From assembly GCA_022592435.1 (NCBI GenBank), contig JABYQS010000248.1:1-44030 (forward strand): a stretch of 44,030 bases of DNA. Direction: 5' to 3'. Source of the stretch: Cerioporus squamosus (taxonomy: Eukaryota; Basidiomycota; Agaricomycetes; Polyporales; Polyporaceae). The notes beneath the pieces are model-generated. The model searched no databases. It saw only the letters and a list, made by a program, of their open reading frames with translations, and was not told the origin of the DNA. Shown piece after piece: positions 20,393 through 32,694 of the stretch. Numbering within the stretch: position 1 is the stretch's first letter; every line of letters starts with the position of its first letter. The position numbers and the translations under genes are program-made.

Positions 20393-23300
20393 ATGTGTGG
20401 GGGTCCCGAGGGCTAGAAGGGGCGGCGGTGACAATTTGGGAGGCTATTCGCGGAGGAGAGCCTGTGAGAGTGTAGTGGAAGCTCGGGCACTATTGGGTGC
20501 GACGCACCCAGCGTAGAGCACTGGCACAGTGACAGAGAGAGGATGAGCTAGAGTGAGCAGTCGGCCGTGTTAATAACGTCTGCGCGTGGGGAGCCGGAGA
20601 GGCAAGCACAGAGCCGTCAACCTCTCGCAACGTGTTTGACATGTGCAGTCGGCAACTGACCGCGACCCGCGTAGCCTGGGTTAGCGATCGCAAGTCAAAC
20701 GGGGTGTTTGTATACATGCATATCTATATGCCGGCGACGAGGGGTAATGAACGCCATCTGAGATATCCGCACAGGGCCTGCTGCGCCATTATCGTCACCC
20801 GCACCCTGGCACTGCACTCCGTACGCAGCTCATACGCAGAAGGGTCATCACGAGAAGCGACCAGACCGAGGGGTGGGAGCTTGACGATGCTGGACGACGC
20901 CTATTGGGGAAGGTTCGGAAGTCGCACCGTGGGGTGGGCGCGTTGCGGCACCAAAGCAAGGACTTGGGCGAGCCTGGCGAGACCAGATGGCCGAGGAAGG
21001 CAGCCGGGACTCGCGGTGAGAGCTGAGCTGAGAGCGCCAGGAGAAGACAGATGATGAGGCCAGATAGGCTTGGAACGAAGTCCGACTGGGCGCGACAGAT
21101 CTGCGTGCTGCCTCGTGTCGACTTATCCTCTGCCAACCTTCGCGCGTCCATTTAAGAGGAACGACCCCGCTCCAAGCCATGACATAGATCTTCCATGAGG
21201 CCTGCGTGTCGAGCGGTCTAGACAAGTGCCCTGGCAGGGCTATGTCGCGATGACACGGCGTACATCTGTGGAGGGCGCGTCATTTGACCAAGTCGTGCAG
21301 TAACTTGAGGTTAAAGACAGTATCTCGAGGCACGAGCATGGCAAAGGGTTCCGGGGAGTTGTCCAGGTCTTGAGAAGGAGGAAGACAAGTGTGACGTGGT
21401 TCAAACGTGGTTGGCGGACGCGGCGCGTTGTTTGTAGGCGCTCATGTGAACCTGATCGAAGCGAGCGAGCGGAATGCAGGAGGATATCTCTCAAAATGCT
21501 TTCTAGTACTCACCAGAGCCAACCACAAGATACGTCTGTTGTTTTGCGTACGCGTTGAAACGGCGATGCTGTTTTTTGCCAGCCTGGAAGTACGACATAA
21601 CGCTCTTCGACACTCATGTTCTTGTGCGCGCGCGGACGCTCTTGGCGACGAGACACGACTGCATTATAGAAGAGAATGGGCGAAAGCAAAGGGATACAGG
21701 GGGCCGAACGCCAGACATTAATGCGACATATATACGGCGACCACCGCCAATGACGTCGGTCGACTTCAAGCGAGTAACAAGAGGAGCGAACTGAAACATC
21801 CACCGATCTTGGAAGCGAACAAGCGAACGACATGAGTCGATGAGTCGGACGATAGGTACTAGTAACCACCTGCATGTACCGGTATATGGCTTCGGAGAAC
21901 ACAAGGATGGACACGGCATAATTAGCCACATAGAGTTCTACAGCACACCTACAGCCAACGTTCGTCAAATACATTGGACAGGGCCACCCACAGCAGGTTG
22001 CCTGCAGCCTGTCAATGTACGTGCAATCAGGTGCAACCCCGAGCGGTGTACCCCCGGTCAGAAGCCCGGCTCCGAATGCTCAACAAGTAGATCCTGCCAC
22101 CGCGGGATGGAGCGACCGACTCGCGACAGAATGCGATGTCAGTCAGGATCTTGACAACCCTGGCTTGTCGACGTCGCTCGTCCCGCAGGAGGTATGCTCG
22201 TAGCTTGACAGCGTCAGGAGGAACCTCCGCATGGGCTCTCGGAGTGCTCGGTTCTGCATCCGTTCATGAGCACGCGCTCGTCGACCGCCAGATCCAGACG
22301 GACAACGAGGTCGCCATTGGTCCAAGTCGAGGAAGAGGGGGGTCCAGGCAACGGTCCGTGTGATTGACAGTGAGTAACCTAGATCGCAGTGAGAAGTACT
22401 TAGTGCATACGGCCGGGAGCTGTACAGCGTTGGCACATCAGTGATATGGTTCGCCTCTAGAGAACCGGCACGCTTACCACCAGTGTACGTGGACAGGCAG
22501 TAAACCCCTCACCGCAAAGGCCGAGCACAGAACCACAACCTAAGAGCAAATCACTACGTTGGAGTGTGAGCGAGCTTTGAGTGCTGATTGTCACTACAAG
22601 CCAGGCAGATCGGAGAGACGGCCAGGAGCAGTTGGCAGGGGACAGGCGCATTGCCATGAGGATCCCTATCGAAGGGTGTGGGTCCACGCGCAGATGCCAG
22701 GGGAAGCCCGGCGAGCGAGGTGAGATGCGTCATCCGAGCAATTCGACAACGGCCACTGGACGACGTCGAGGCTCCTGCTGCGCCGCCCAGACAGGGTCCT
22801 CAGGAAGACCCGGTGTGCGCTATGCTGTTGGTGGCTTGTTCGGAGATCAGACATCATCCCAGCGACGCAGGCACGTACTCACCTCGGTGGGGGCGTGCGA
22901 GGCATCGGACACTTGGAGATTGGCACCTAAGCTGTTGCTGTCGCGTCGACTCTAGCAGTCGCGTGTGGCAGCGCGACACGCAGCCGATGCTGTGCGTATT
23001 CTGGGACTTACACTTGCGTTCGGACAGATCTTGGCCAGCAAGCTCAAGGTTACTGTGGTGTCTTTGTGGCTCGAAGCGTCGTCCACATGGCAGGAGTGGT
23101 GATACACGGACAAGGGAGCATACGAGCAGTGCAACCTGGCGATGATGAGATCGCTATGGAGTCGAGCAGTGCCATTTCCGCAGTACTCCTCGTCGCGAGT
23201 GCGTTCAACACCGAGTCGTAGAAACGTACGCCGCGCGCCGCATGCGCAGAACGAGATATGTGCGTTGCGCGGGGTGCGCGAGAACTGAGGCTTCGTCGCG

Positions 23301-23577
23301 TCGGCCTTCGCACATCGTCGGCGACCTGAGGTCTTCTCGTTCGCGCGCCATGCTGGGCGATGGTGAAACGCAGAGTGCAACGTCGAGCACCGAGGCCGGA
23401 GGGAAAGACGGACAGAGACGAGCGCTGCAAAGGGACTGATGCAGATGATCATGATGGATCAGGCAAAGGCTGTCGCGCCTTCGATATATACTCCAGAGTC
23501 CAGCGTCCTCCGCCGTCCACACCGTCCCCCACATCCACGCCGCACCTCTCTCGACGACGACGACACCGAGCACAGCG
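20393..23577. other. Gene-poor region of about 3.2 kb
   Basis: Only short, overlapping frames; none shows recognisable motifs or a believable splice chain. The right end contains the TATA element of the downstream gene. No repeat or RNA gene was seen. Confidence 0.45.
23483..23490 (+). promoter_or_regulatory. TATA-like element
   Basis: GATATATA lies about 90 bases before the ATG at 23578 in a Ser/Pro-codon-free, pyrimidine-rich leader. Spacing fits a fungal core promoter. Confidence 0.4.
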
Positions 23578-25161
23578 ATGAGCACAGCAGCAGCGTTGCC
23601 CCCGACCCCCAAGTCCCCCAGCGTCGGCGCCCGCCGCAAGGGCCCCAAGCAGCTCCCGACGCTCCCCCTCTCCGCCTTCACCCCGCCCAACACCGGCACG
23701 TCCGACAGGTTCCCGCTCCCCCCGAGCCCGAGCACCCTCCAGCCGGAGGAGATCGTCGACGCCCATGTCATCGCCCCCACCGGCGACCTCGCGAGCTGGA
23801 AGTCCCAGGCGGGCCAGAACCTTGGCGGGCACATAAGAGCCGTCGTCGTCTCGCTGCACGGCGCGCAGGACGTCGAGAAAGCAATCCAGGGGTGAGTGTC
23901 CTCTTCCTCTCTTCCGTTCTCGCGTAGATCTCCCCGCGGCTGCGCGCGCGGCAGGCGAGGCGTGGCGGACGTCGGCGCCCCCTCTCTCGATCGCACATCG
24001 CTTATCTCGCTCTTTGCATGTTGCCAGTGTCTCTGCGGCGTCGTCCTCGACGCCCGTCCTCGCCATCGCCGTGCCGTTCAAGCTCGAAGACGGCGTCCCC
24101 GCCTCGCCCCCGTCGTACCTCGCGTCCGGCAGCTCGTCAAAACCGCCGATCGTCCTCTCCGCCACGTTCTCCACGTCCTCACAACCGGCCATCGACGCGC
24201 TCGCGTGGGCCCTCGCACAGGGTCACACGGTGAACATCGACATCCAGAGCGACCTCCAGCAGGAGAGCGGCTGGGAGTCGTTCGAGGACTTCCTCACGAA
24301 GGCGACCGCCAGCCCAGACGCGAAGGGCAAGATCGTCCTCTGTACGTGTCGTCTCCATCACCCTGTCCCCGTCTCAAGTGTCAGACTACTGGAGCTGCAT
24401 CACGCGCTTCTGCTGTCTGCTGTCAGAGCGTTGGCAACGAGCCAAGTGCGCCCTGGAGCTGGCACTGCAGTCGAGCGCGAGCCGCTATGTCCGCGGGACG
24501 CCTGCACAGCGCGCATATAGCGAGGCTCTTCGCGCACATCCATAACCAGATACGCCTGGGCACAGGGGCACTCCCCGCAGAGACGTGTTCGCTGACGACC
24601 TGAACCACAGCGAACATCCTCCCGCCCCCAGACGACCTCACCATTCCGCTCGTGAAGCTCCTCACGCACCCGACGTACCGCAGCTACCAGAGCCACACCG
24701 CCTCGCTCTCCCTCTTCGCCAACCTCTTCGTCAACTTCCTCCCGCCAGCCTGGGGCGCGCCCACCCCGCCCACGCCCGCCCCGCCCTCCTCCGCGGACGC
24801 CGAGAAGGAGAAGGCCGCAGCGGAGGCGAACAAGCTCAAGAACGAGTGGAAGCGCAGGCTCAAGATGTACAGTGCGTAGCCATCTCCGCCCTTGCTCCCT
24901 ATCTGCGCCGATAGGGCGTCCGTATGTATGCACTGACGCGACGATCCTGCAGTCGGCCCTGCAATCGAGGCGTTCGGCTTCCAGCGCGTCCTCTTCGGCT
25001 CGTCCCCCGCGGCACCACTAACGGGCACCTCGCCCGCGTCCAGCGCCGGCGACTGGTACGAGCTCGCGCGCGAGTCGTTCGCGGAGCTCGGCGTCGAGCA
25101 GGACGCGATCGACGCTGTGTTCGCGCAGAATGCAAAGCTCGTGTACGGCGCCTCGTCATAG
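23578..25161 (+). CDS. Probable TIM-barrel amidohydrolase-fold protein
   Basis: Four exons (23578-23891, 24028-24341, 24611-24871, 24953-25161) give 365 residues in frame. After a Ser/Pro-rich N-terminus, the body begins IVDAHVIAPTGDLASWK. The C-terminal part reads GFQRVLFGSSPAA ... RESFAELGVEQDAIDAVFAQ, then NAKLVYG. The RVLFGS motif followed by a final helix and N-A-x-x-L resembles the end of amidohydrolase_2 (PF04909) metal-dependent hydrolases, where the equivalent motif is LFGSD. The HxH and Asp metal ligands typical of active members are not evident (DAH only; LFGSS lacks the Asp), so it may be a non-catalytic relative. An Ala/Pro and Glu/Lys-rich insert lies in exon 3 (about residues 245-285). 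The introns at 23892-24027 and 24342-24610 (269 bp) are long for this genome. Family assignment is tentative; the gene model is solid. Confidence 0.7.
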
Positions 25162-25576
25162 GTCTGGGATAGATGTCGGATCCGAAATCCGGACTTGTAC
25201 TTGTTGTAGACGCGACGACGACGACGCTCATGGCTGCTGACTGCTATCGTGGTACAGGGAAGGAAAGTGTACGGACGCTTTGCGTGCCTGCTGTATGCTG
25301 TATATTTGTGACGATATAAAGGAAGGATACGCAGACGTTATTTATCGGAATATATTGTGCTTTTTCGGACTCCTTGATGCTGTCTCACACAAACCCAGAG
25401 CGGCTGAAGAGAAGGTATATTGGCATGGATTGCTCAGAAGTATGTGCACCAGCTCATTCCATGGATGATTGCAGTCCATATCCCAGGGTTTTAGTGATAC
25501 ATGTGGTTGAAGGGCTGGCATATTGGTCAGGCCAACCTGTTCACGTCGCAAGAGCAATCAGAAACACTCACAAAGC
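25162..25576. other. Convergent intergenic region
   Basis: Separates the tail ends of two convergent genes (23578-25161, + and 25577-27214, -). AT-rich around 25310-25360. No gene seen; it should hold both polyadenylation signals. Confidence 0.6.
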
Positions 25577-27214
25577 CTAGGTCAGCGTCGGGGTGGTCCA
25601 GTCGATCCAGTTCGCCTGGTTCCAGGTGACGCCGTTGAACTGGTTGTTCGTCTGGAAGTACGACGTGTTCGCGCTCTGGCCGAGGAGGAAGCGGTCGATG
25701 AACGCGTTCAGCTGCGGCGTGAGCGACGACGGCCACGCGCAGTGCGCATGCCCCCCGACCTGCTCGAACCCGTGCAGGTCCGGGACCCCGAGCGCCTGCC
25801 ACACCGTGTGCGCCGCGGTCATGCACCCGAACGAGCTCAGCGGGCTCAGCCACACGTAGTCCGTGTTCTCGAACGAGATCATCGGGCGCGGCGCGACGAG
25901 CGCCGCGAGCAGGTGGTGGTCGAAGGGAAGCGTGTTCAGGTTGTTCACGTAGTTGGCGAAGTTCGTCGAGAACCACACGTTCTCCGTCACGATCTCCGTC
26001 GCCGTCTGCACCGCGCTCCCCGAGTCCTGCTCGAACTTGGACAGCCGCCAGCACGCGTCGCCGCCCGAGCCGGACTCCTGCGGGATCGTCAGCGCGATGC
26101 GCGGCTCGAGCGCCCCCGCCATGAGCGCGCCCTTGCCGTCGCGCGAGCAGCCGGTGACCCCGATCTTCTGCGTGTTGATGTTGGCCGAGGGAGTCTGCTC
26201 GAGCGCGTCGATGATGCGGCTGACGCCCCACGCCCAGGCGGTCATCGCGCTCGCAGTCGCGCTCTTGCCGTAGAGGTTGTAGAAGAGCCCGACGCCGCGG
26301 CTGCTGCTGGCATCGTTCTGCTGTGCCATGTCGGAGTTGGCGTAGTTCATAGTCGCAATCTGCAATCACCATTCAGCACTCGAACGTCCTGCATTCGAAG
26401 TGCAAGTGGGACTTACGCCGGCGGGAATGGGGATGCTGCCACCCTCGTACCCGATGATGAGAGGCCAGCCGCCGGCGGGCGGGTTCCCAGACGGGTACGT
26501 GATCGTAGGCGAGAAGGTGATGGAGCTGCCGCCGTTGCTCACGGTGATGGCGAGGGTGCCCTTGGTGCCAGACTGCGTGAGCTTCGCCGAGATCGACGAA
26601 GGCTTGCCCGGAAGGGCACCGGCCTCGTAACCCTGAACCAGCGAAAGGATCTGTGCGCGCCGGCACTCCCAGTCCTCCTTGGTCTTCACTGGAGTACCGT
26701 CATCGAAGAGGAATGGGTTCGGAAGCTTGGCGTTGGTGTAGCCAGAGACCGTGGATGGGGTAGCGCACGAGCCGGGGACGGCAGTGCTCGTAGCCGGGGT
26801 AGAGCTAGGTGCGCTCGGAGAGGTGGTCGGAGCAGACGTCGTGGCGGGGGCCGATGTCGTGGTAGGTGCCGCCGAGCCCGGGACACATTGCCTAGCACAT
26901 GCAACAGTCAGGAGTGGCTGACAGCAAACGACTCCTCACGAAACTCACGAGTAATATGAGTTTAGGACCGTACACACGGAACCAGACACGCAGGCTGTAA
27001 AGCTTCTCTGTTAGTACCGAGACATATGAGTTGTGTTCAGACTTACTGGTAGCGCCAGACCAGCCGATACCTCCGCATTGGCCTGGGAACCAGGATGGTC
27101 AGTATGCAAGACTCGATGACATTGGCATCATGTCGGCATACCCCACACGGGCGACTGTGCGCGAGCGACTTGCAGAAGAGCGAAGGCAACGCTGACCGCG
27201 GTGAAGAGCTGCAT
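25577..27214 (-). CDS. Secreted 4-O-methyl-glucuronoyl methylesterase (CE15) with CBM1
   Basis: Five exons (27142-27214, 27047-27082, 26949-26994, 26417-26891, 25577-26359) give 470 residues. A signal peptide ends at ARA (residues 17-19). A fungal CBM1 cellulose-binding module follows ([14 protein letters not shown] ... NSYYSQC, about 25-58), encoded across small exons, then a Ser/Thr/Pro linker (about 60-95) and the CE15 domain. The nucleophile motif GCSRDGKGA places Ser near residue 282. The Glu in LTIPQESG is 23 residues later, matching the S/E spacing of characterised glucuronoyl esterases, and the His is in GGHAHCAW near 415. The enzyme cleaves ester bonds between lignin alcohols and 4-O-methyl-glucuronic acid of xylan, outside the cell. 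A TATAAG element sits about 50 bases upstream of the ATG. Apparently intact. Confidence 0.95.
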
Positions 27215-27263
27215 CTTGCCAGACGAACGGTTTCCGTCGAGTCGACGCTCTTCCAGCGCAGCT

Positions 27264-27271
27264 CTTATATG
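27264..27271 (-). promoter_or_regulatory. TATA box of the glucuronoyl esterase
   Basis: Minus-strand CATATAAG about 50 bases upstream of the ATG at 27214; sequence and spacing fit a strong inducible fungal promoter. Confidence 0.5.
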
Positions 27272-28392
27272 CCAGCGCAAACAGACTTCCGACGGCCCCG
27301 AGGGCAAAAGCACTCCGAGGAAGCTCCCCGGTCTGAATTGCAGGCATACAGAACGGGCCGCCTCGCAACAAGTCTGCACGTCAACGCACTGCGGGGCCGG
27401 AACATACGACTGTCCGCATGAAGCCGCGTGACTGCAGCTCACCACGAACCTTCTACTGATGGCCGCCGTGCGCATAGTGCTCCCTACTCCGATGTTTTGC
27501 AGGTGCTGTTCGGAGTCTATGCGCGGTCTTGGCATATTTGGGCATGCTCGCGTCTGTACATCGTCGGGTCAACACCGGGCACAACTTTGGCCTAGCCGAG
27601 CACTAGCTCGAGAATGCAACAGGAGGGCGGCTCAGAAGGAGCAACGTGGCGAAGCAAATGGACTGACGCACCGAAGCTCTTGATCACCCGAGTCGAGGGA
27701 GAGGCCGAAGGCGTGGAGGCCAAGGGAGGAATTTCCCCGAGGACATCATCGAAAGCTTATTTCACCCCGCACCTGCTGACGGGTGCGCATGACCGATGAA
27801 GCAAGGAAGGTCGCGACGCAGGGCGACCTTGAGGACACAGCGTCCGGGCTTCCAGCACGTGCGGCACGTTCTATGTCGCAGGCGGGCCGCGCTATGTATA
27901 GTTGTTCTATAGACCCCGGAAGAGACATGACAAGACGCCGTCATGGCCTTGATCCACCTCCGCAGACAGGATGCACACAGACTCCGAGGTTTGTTCAGAG
28001 TTTGCTCCGGCGGAATACTGAAGGAAAGCATACTCTTCACTTCATGGAAAGAAACGAATCAGTCCAGGGTCTTCACGTACGGGCGCAGTACTCACAAAAG
28101 CAATCGTCGCAGTGCACTCTTCCACAGCTGACCTGGTGCGGTACAGAACATGGAAGATGACAAATGCTTACAGGGTCCAGACGCACCGACGAAGTGCCTC
28201 ATCCATCTCGGGGGATCGAAGACGAGCGGCGTTGTAGCTGCCCACACTATGAAGCCAAGCATGAAGCTGCTCCATACTCCTGATTACATACCGTCACATG
28301 AGGTACTATTCCTAGATCGTTAGCAAGATATACATGGCCAGGGCCAGTTTTCAATCGTCTCGCTCGTCGATAGAGTGCAGACGCCTCGCAGC
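27272..28392. other. Spacer between esterase promoter and ketoreductase 3' end
   Basis: No gene supported. Reading frames here are short and lack motifs. Confidence 0.5.
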
Positions 28393-30264
28393 TCACTGCT
28401 GCTTCGCCTCGCGCTCCATCTTGCGCAACGCACGACGACGGATGTCCCTGTGCAGGCTGTGTGTATAGCGCACAAACGCCATGTTCCAGCCAATTACGTT
28501 CTGGACGTGAAGCAGTCGTGAGCACAAAGCCACGGCAGAAGTCTGTATGCATCTGTGCGCACCATGATGTAGTCGAGCAGAGCGTGGCCCCAGTAGGGCG
28601 TGACGAGGCCAGGACGCTTCGTCCAGAGCGCACCGCACGGAAGGGTGAGCTTCGAGAGGACACTGCGGACGAACGTCTTCGGCATCGGAATGAGTGCGCT
28701 CGCGCGGCGGATCTTTGACATGTTCGAAACCTGGCAACGTTCGAGTGCGGGGTCAGCTGACAGCTGCGGACGGGGAAGGGTGGGGAAACATACGACAAAG
28801 TAGGTGTTGACACACTCGACGTCGACGCCCTTGCCGCGCACCTCCTCAGCGAGAGAGCCGGTGAAGGACGAGACGAACGCCTTCGTGCCGGCGTATGTGC
28901 TGAGCATAGGGGATGCAACGCTGGCCCCAGAGAAGGACGCCATGTTGATGATCAGGCCGCGCTTCCTACGGATTATGAGCCACAGAAGTTCCGCAGGACA
29001 TACGCACGAGACCATACCTCTCGACCATGCCGGGGAGAATCATCCTCGTGAGCCGCACGACGGAGCTGACATTGATATTGACGATGTCCTCCATGTCCTT
29101 CTCCGAGCAGAGATGGAAGTCTTCGGGATATGTGTAGGACTTGCCCGCATTGTTGACTGACGTGGTGGCATAGCGTCAGTGATTCGTACGTCAGAAGGCA
29201 AGTAATGTTCGTGAGGATGGAACGGACGCGCGTTGGCCTGGTACTCGGCTGCGAAGCCGTGTATGGCGAGTAAGGGACATAAGTAGCAGACGTATCACAG
29301 GGACGCTTCGCCAGCGGAGAATCCACGACGCGCCGAGACACCGGGAACAATGAGAGCATCTCACTCTCGTCCGCATGGCCGATGCGCCCAACGGTACCTG
29401 TCCCTGAACGTCGTGATAGCCTCGACTCTCCGGGCACTGAAACAGACGGGCCCCTCCCACTGCGGAGTGCTACGTATACGCACGCGTTCCACGCTGCATG
29501 GCTCAAGATGGACGTCATCCGACTCGCAGACCTCGCGTCTCAGAGGTTTGGAAGCGGGGAGAGACTTGCGCAAGATACGTGCAAAGTGCATGTACTCACC
29601 AAGTACACCGATGTCGAGACCCGCAAGTTCAGAATGGAGCTTCTTCCACTGGGCCTCGTCATCGAGCTTGGAGAAGTCAATGGTGACTGCCTTAGCGTGC
29701 ACCTTCTTGTCAGCAGTCGACTTCGACTCTACATAGAGTGAGCTCCCTTGACCCCGCCGTATAAAACCGACAGACGCACCGATCTCCGTGACCAAAGTAG
29801 CCAGTGCAGACGCGTTCCTAGCCGACACGACGACGTTGAAGCCTCTCTGCGCGAGCTGGAGCGCAAACTCGCGTCCAATGCCTTCCGACGCCCCCGTCAC
29901 GACTTCAAGGACGCGTCGTTGTTACGACGAGAGCGTTTGATAGATGCAAAGTGCTCACCAGCCCATGCGCCCTTCCCTGCACCATACTTCTTGAGCTATA
30001 GGAAGACGTCATAAGAACATCGTAGCGCAGCCGAGAGGTAGCACGCACGCTCTTGCCCGGGACCACGAACGTTTGCGCCAGCACCAGGAGGGTCTTCAGC
30101 GCGAACCTCGCCACAGAGAACCCGCCGACGGCGAGCACGAAGAGCGTGAGCTTCGGATAGTCCGTCACTGCCAAGCGGTTAGGGCGCTCCATTGTGGCAC
30201 GTCGTATGCACTCACCAAGTACATGAGAGGAAGGGATTTGGATGGTCGACAAAAACGTTGCCAT
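28393..30264 (-). CDS. IFA38: Very-long-chain 3-ketoacyl-CoA reductase (KAR, Ifa38/HSD17B12 type)
   Basis: Nine exons (30216-30264, 30049-30167, 29959-29995, 29780-29902, 29600-29728, 29018-29156, 28794-28965, 28563-28730, 28393-28500) give 347 residues with matching phases. It is a short-chain dehydrogenase of the endoplasmic reticulum that performs the first reduction in the fatty-acid elongation cycle. An N-terminal membrane segment (YPKLTLFVLAVGGFSVARF, about residues 18-55) precedes KKYGAGKGAWAVVTGASEGI, the dinucleotide-binding motif (near 70-78). VNNAGKSY lies near 153. The catalytic Ser is in INMASFSG, and YAGTK provides Tyr near 223 and Lys near 227. NTYFVVSNMSKIRRAS and the basic C-terminus are typical of fungal KAR. 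Oddity: the intron at 29157-29599 is 443 bp, whereas the others are about 50-65 bp. Confidence 0.95.
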
Positions 30265-30806
30265 CGCGTAGGCAAAGAGCAGGTATACGTCGAGGCCAAT
30301 GAAGGAGTCGTCGACGACGGAGGATGGAGGGAGGAGAAGGGAGGAGGCGCGCTGCTATGAGTGTATGCCGGCGCTTCGCTATCCGCACTTGGCCGTCGAG
30401 CAAGCCATAGCCTCGGAAAACCATCTCTACCACCGCCATGTACTTGTCAACGCAGACCGTGAACGCCTGGCCTATGAGGACCTGAACCACACAGGGCCGT
30501 CATGGTCCTACCGTCTCATCCATAAGTTCGCAGGCCACCATTTGTTTCAATTTGAATACAATCCGCTATGATACAACCAGTACCAGTACTCAGTCAGTAC
30601 TCCCCCTGTATAAGTCGAACGGGACCTTTTATTGCTACTGTACATCTGGAGTCAACGCGCGGCCGACAACACAAGTTGGCACCGGCCACCCATCAAGGGA
30701 ATATCCGCAGAATATTGAAATTCGAACACGAGAAGGAGGCAAGGAGGACGGAAACCGATGGACACGGTCGGTAGCGGCAGCGATGCAGCCGCGTATCGCC
30801 GACGCT
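30265..30806. other. Spacer
   Basis: Holds the 5' side of the ketoreductase and the 3' side of the DUF6533-like gene. No further gene was seen. Confidence 0.5.
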
Positions 30807-31945
30807 TCAAGCTTCCGCGAATCTGTAGTCTGAAAGCTCTCCAAGAGAGTCGGCGTCCTCCCCTTTGTCCTTTCCCTTGGTAGTCACGCGAGGATCGAGG
30901 GTAGAGCTGATAGATCCAAACACCCGGGCGAAGCTGAGCGTGCGGGCGGGTACGGACTCGGTGAAGAGGAAGGTATCGTCTCCGTCGAGCCTCACGTCTT
31001 GTGATTTGGCCTCCTGAAGGTCGAGGAGGAATCGGGAGATAAGGATCGTGTTGAGGCTGCGTCGTGAAATAGCAAGGGTGAGCCCAAGCAGAGCTCGAGA
31101 CGGGAGGAAGCGATATTATGAGCGACGTACGGAGGAGCGAACGCAACAAGCCATCCCATGATCCCGTTCGTCTCTGTCTATGCCCGACGTCAGAAAAGGC
31201 CAATGATGTATAAGAAGAAGCTGAATCTACCCCAGCAGTGTTTAGGGCGAGTTGGAGAATGTTCATGATGGTGATTGCTCTGAGGGACAATATTCGTGAC
31301 TCGGTGGACAGAACGCGTCAGATCAGGACGCACGTGAAGTATAGCACTCCTGTGATACACCACAACTCATCAGCGATGATCGATGCGAAGTAAATCTGGA
31401 GATACGCACCGTTCCACAGCATTATATCCGACAAGGACCTGCGCTTCCGGATCCGTATGGAGTTCATGGCTACACCGGCAGGGGAGCCATGACGGAGAGT
31501 GCGCAAGGTGATGATGACGAGGAGAATATTAGCAGCGACCAGTCCTCCGCGTGCTAGGACGAGGACTGTGGGATTGGGGTCATTACGAGCAGATAATCAG
31601 GCTCGGTATGTACGTACAGCTAAGGGATCGAAGTCAGTACACGCAGTGACCCGTCATACACCATACCAACGACGTACAGTGTGTGGATCCTCGTATCAAT
31701 GGGCAGAGTTGCCATGTAACATCCGATCACGGGCCACGTTGCCCCGAATGTGTAGATGATCAAGTCGGCCTGTCTCACCGAGTGTCAGTAACCGTGAACA
31801 AAAGCAGATGTGTGGCCGGGACGCACGAGATTGACGGCGACAGGTGCGAGAGAAAGTACGAAGACGAGGGCTCCCCAATACCATCGCCTGGTCAGCGCGT
31901 ATGCTCGCATACCAGAGAACACTGGATGACAGATGAGTACAAGCC
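30807..31945 (-). pseudogene. DUF6533-type integral membrane protein, 5' end not found
   Basis: Minus-strand exon fragments follow the order of this Agaricomycete multi-pass membrane family. FSGMRAYALTRRWYWGALVF comes first (about 31820-31940), then ADLIIYTFGATWPVIG (near 31760-31700). VLVLARGGLVAANILLVIIT with SIRIRKRRSLSDIMLWNG follows (about 31560-31413), then ITIMNILQLALNTAG (31231-31279), TNGIMGWLVAFAP (31131-31173), and the last exon 30807-31056. That exon reads NTILISRFLLDLQEAKS, then DVRLDGDD, and ends DYRFAEA. The N-terminal transmembrane exons expected before FSGMRAYA are not visible upstream of about 31950, where the sequence changes to the hairpin-containing spacer. Either the gene is truncated or I missed a distant first exon. 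Function unknown; exon borders in the middle are approximate. Confidence 0.6.
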
Positions 31946-32036
31946 AGGCTGTACTGTCATACTAATACATTGACAGACTCTAATTAGAACACCGTGCTGA
32001 TCCATGGGCTGCTCTCATTACAAACGGCCATTCTGA

Positions 32037-32065
32037 ATGGATTGAGAGTCCATCTCTCAATCCAT
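32037..32065. repeat. Perfect 12-bp hairpin
   Basis: ATGGATTGAGAG and its inverted copy CTCTCAATCCAT are separated by five bases (TCCAT). ATTGAGAGTCC also recurs directly at 32041 and 32064. Confidence 0.9.
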
Positions 32066-32599
32066 TGAGAGTCCCCTGCCCAGGATGGCACGCGCGCCCG
32101 CGTCCCCCTGCCATATCCGGCCTGCAAATGCCCTGGCTAGCAGGGCCTGGATCCCTGCCCCTTTTGGCCCCGCCCCGCCTTGCTATATCCGGCACCCAGA
32201 TGTCCTAGGACCCTGCGGCGGCACTCGCGCCTTGCGGGCTTTGAATTATATGGCCAGGTACGGGCTGGCCGCGCGCTCTGGCCATTATCCCAGCCCACAC
32301 ACTAGGGTTGGACCTCGTGGGCGATACACGTGGATACGAATCGGCCTTCTCGCCCCTTCCGGTTTGTCTAGTAGTGGGTGTGCACATATCGGGACGTTGT
32401 AGAGTATGTCGAGAGCGTGTCGTAACAATATATGACGGGAATTCGTATCAAATAGTGCCTGTAATGGCAGGCCGGGTTCGAGGCGGGACAGAAAACATAT
32501 GGGTGACTTATCCAGAATAGTCATACTCACGGGCTGCGCGCTGGACTCGTGTATTCAGGACGACCACCCGTAGATGTTGAAATGTGAAGTATATCAGAT

Positions 32600-32694
32600 G
32601 TAAGTACCGGAGTAAGAACAGGGATAAGGAGCCATAAGTAAGAGGTCATAACCCGCGGTAAGTAACGTAAGTAAGTGGGGTAAGTACCGTAAGC
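32600..32694 (+). repeat. Degenerate GTAAGTA repeats
   Basis: About eight copies of GTAAG or near variants occur in 95 bases (GTAAGTACC, GTAAGAA, GTAAGTAACGTAAGTAAGTG and others). This is a low-order tandem array; on the minus strand it reads TACTTAC. Confidence 0.8.

Noticed and set aside
20393..23577. Chain of short frames as a multi-exon gene
   Set aside because: No motif or consistent splice phase could be found on either strand.
25523..26959. 478-codon plus-strand open frame
   Set aside because: It is antisense to the glucuronoyl esterase, Arg-rich, and a codon-bias shadow.
32470..32500. GGGTTCGAGGC as a tRNA T-arm
   Set aside because: No acceptor, D or anticodon stems can be folded around it; other GTTCRA hits also failed.
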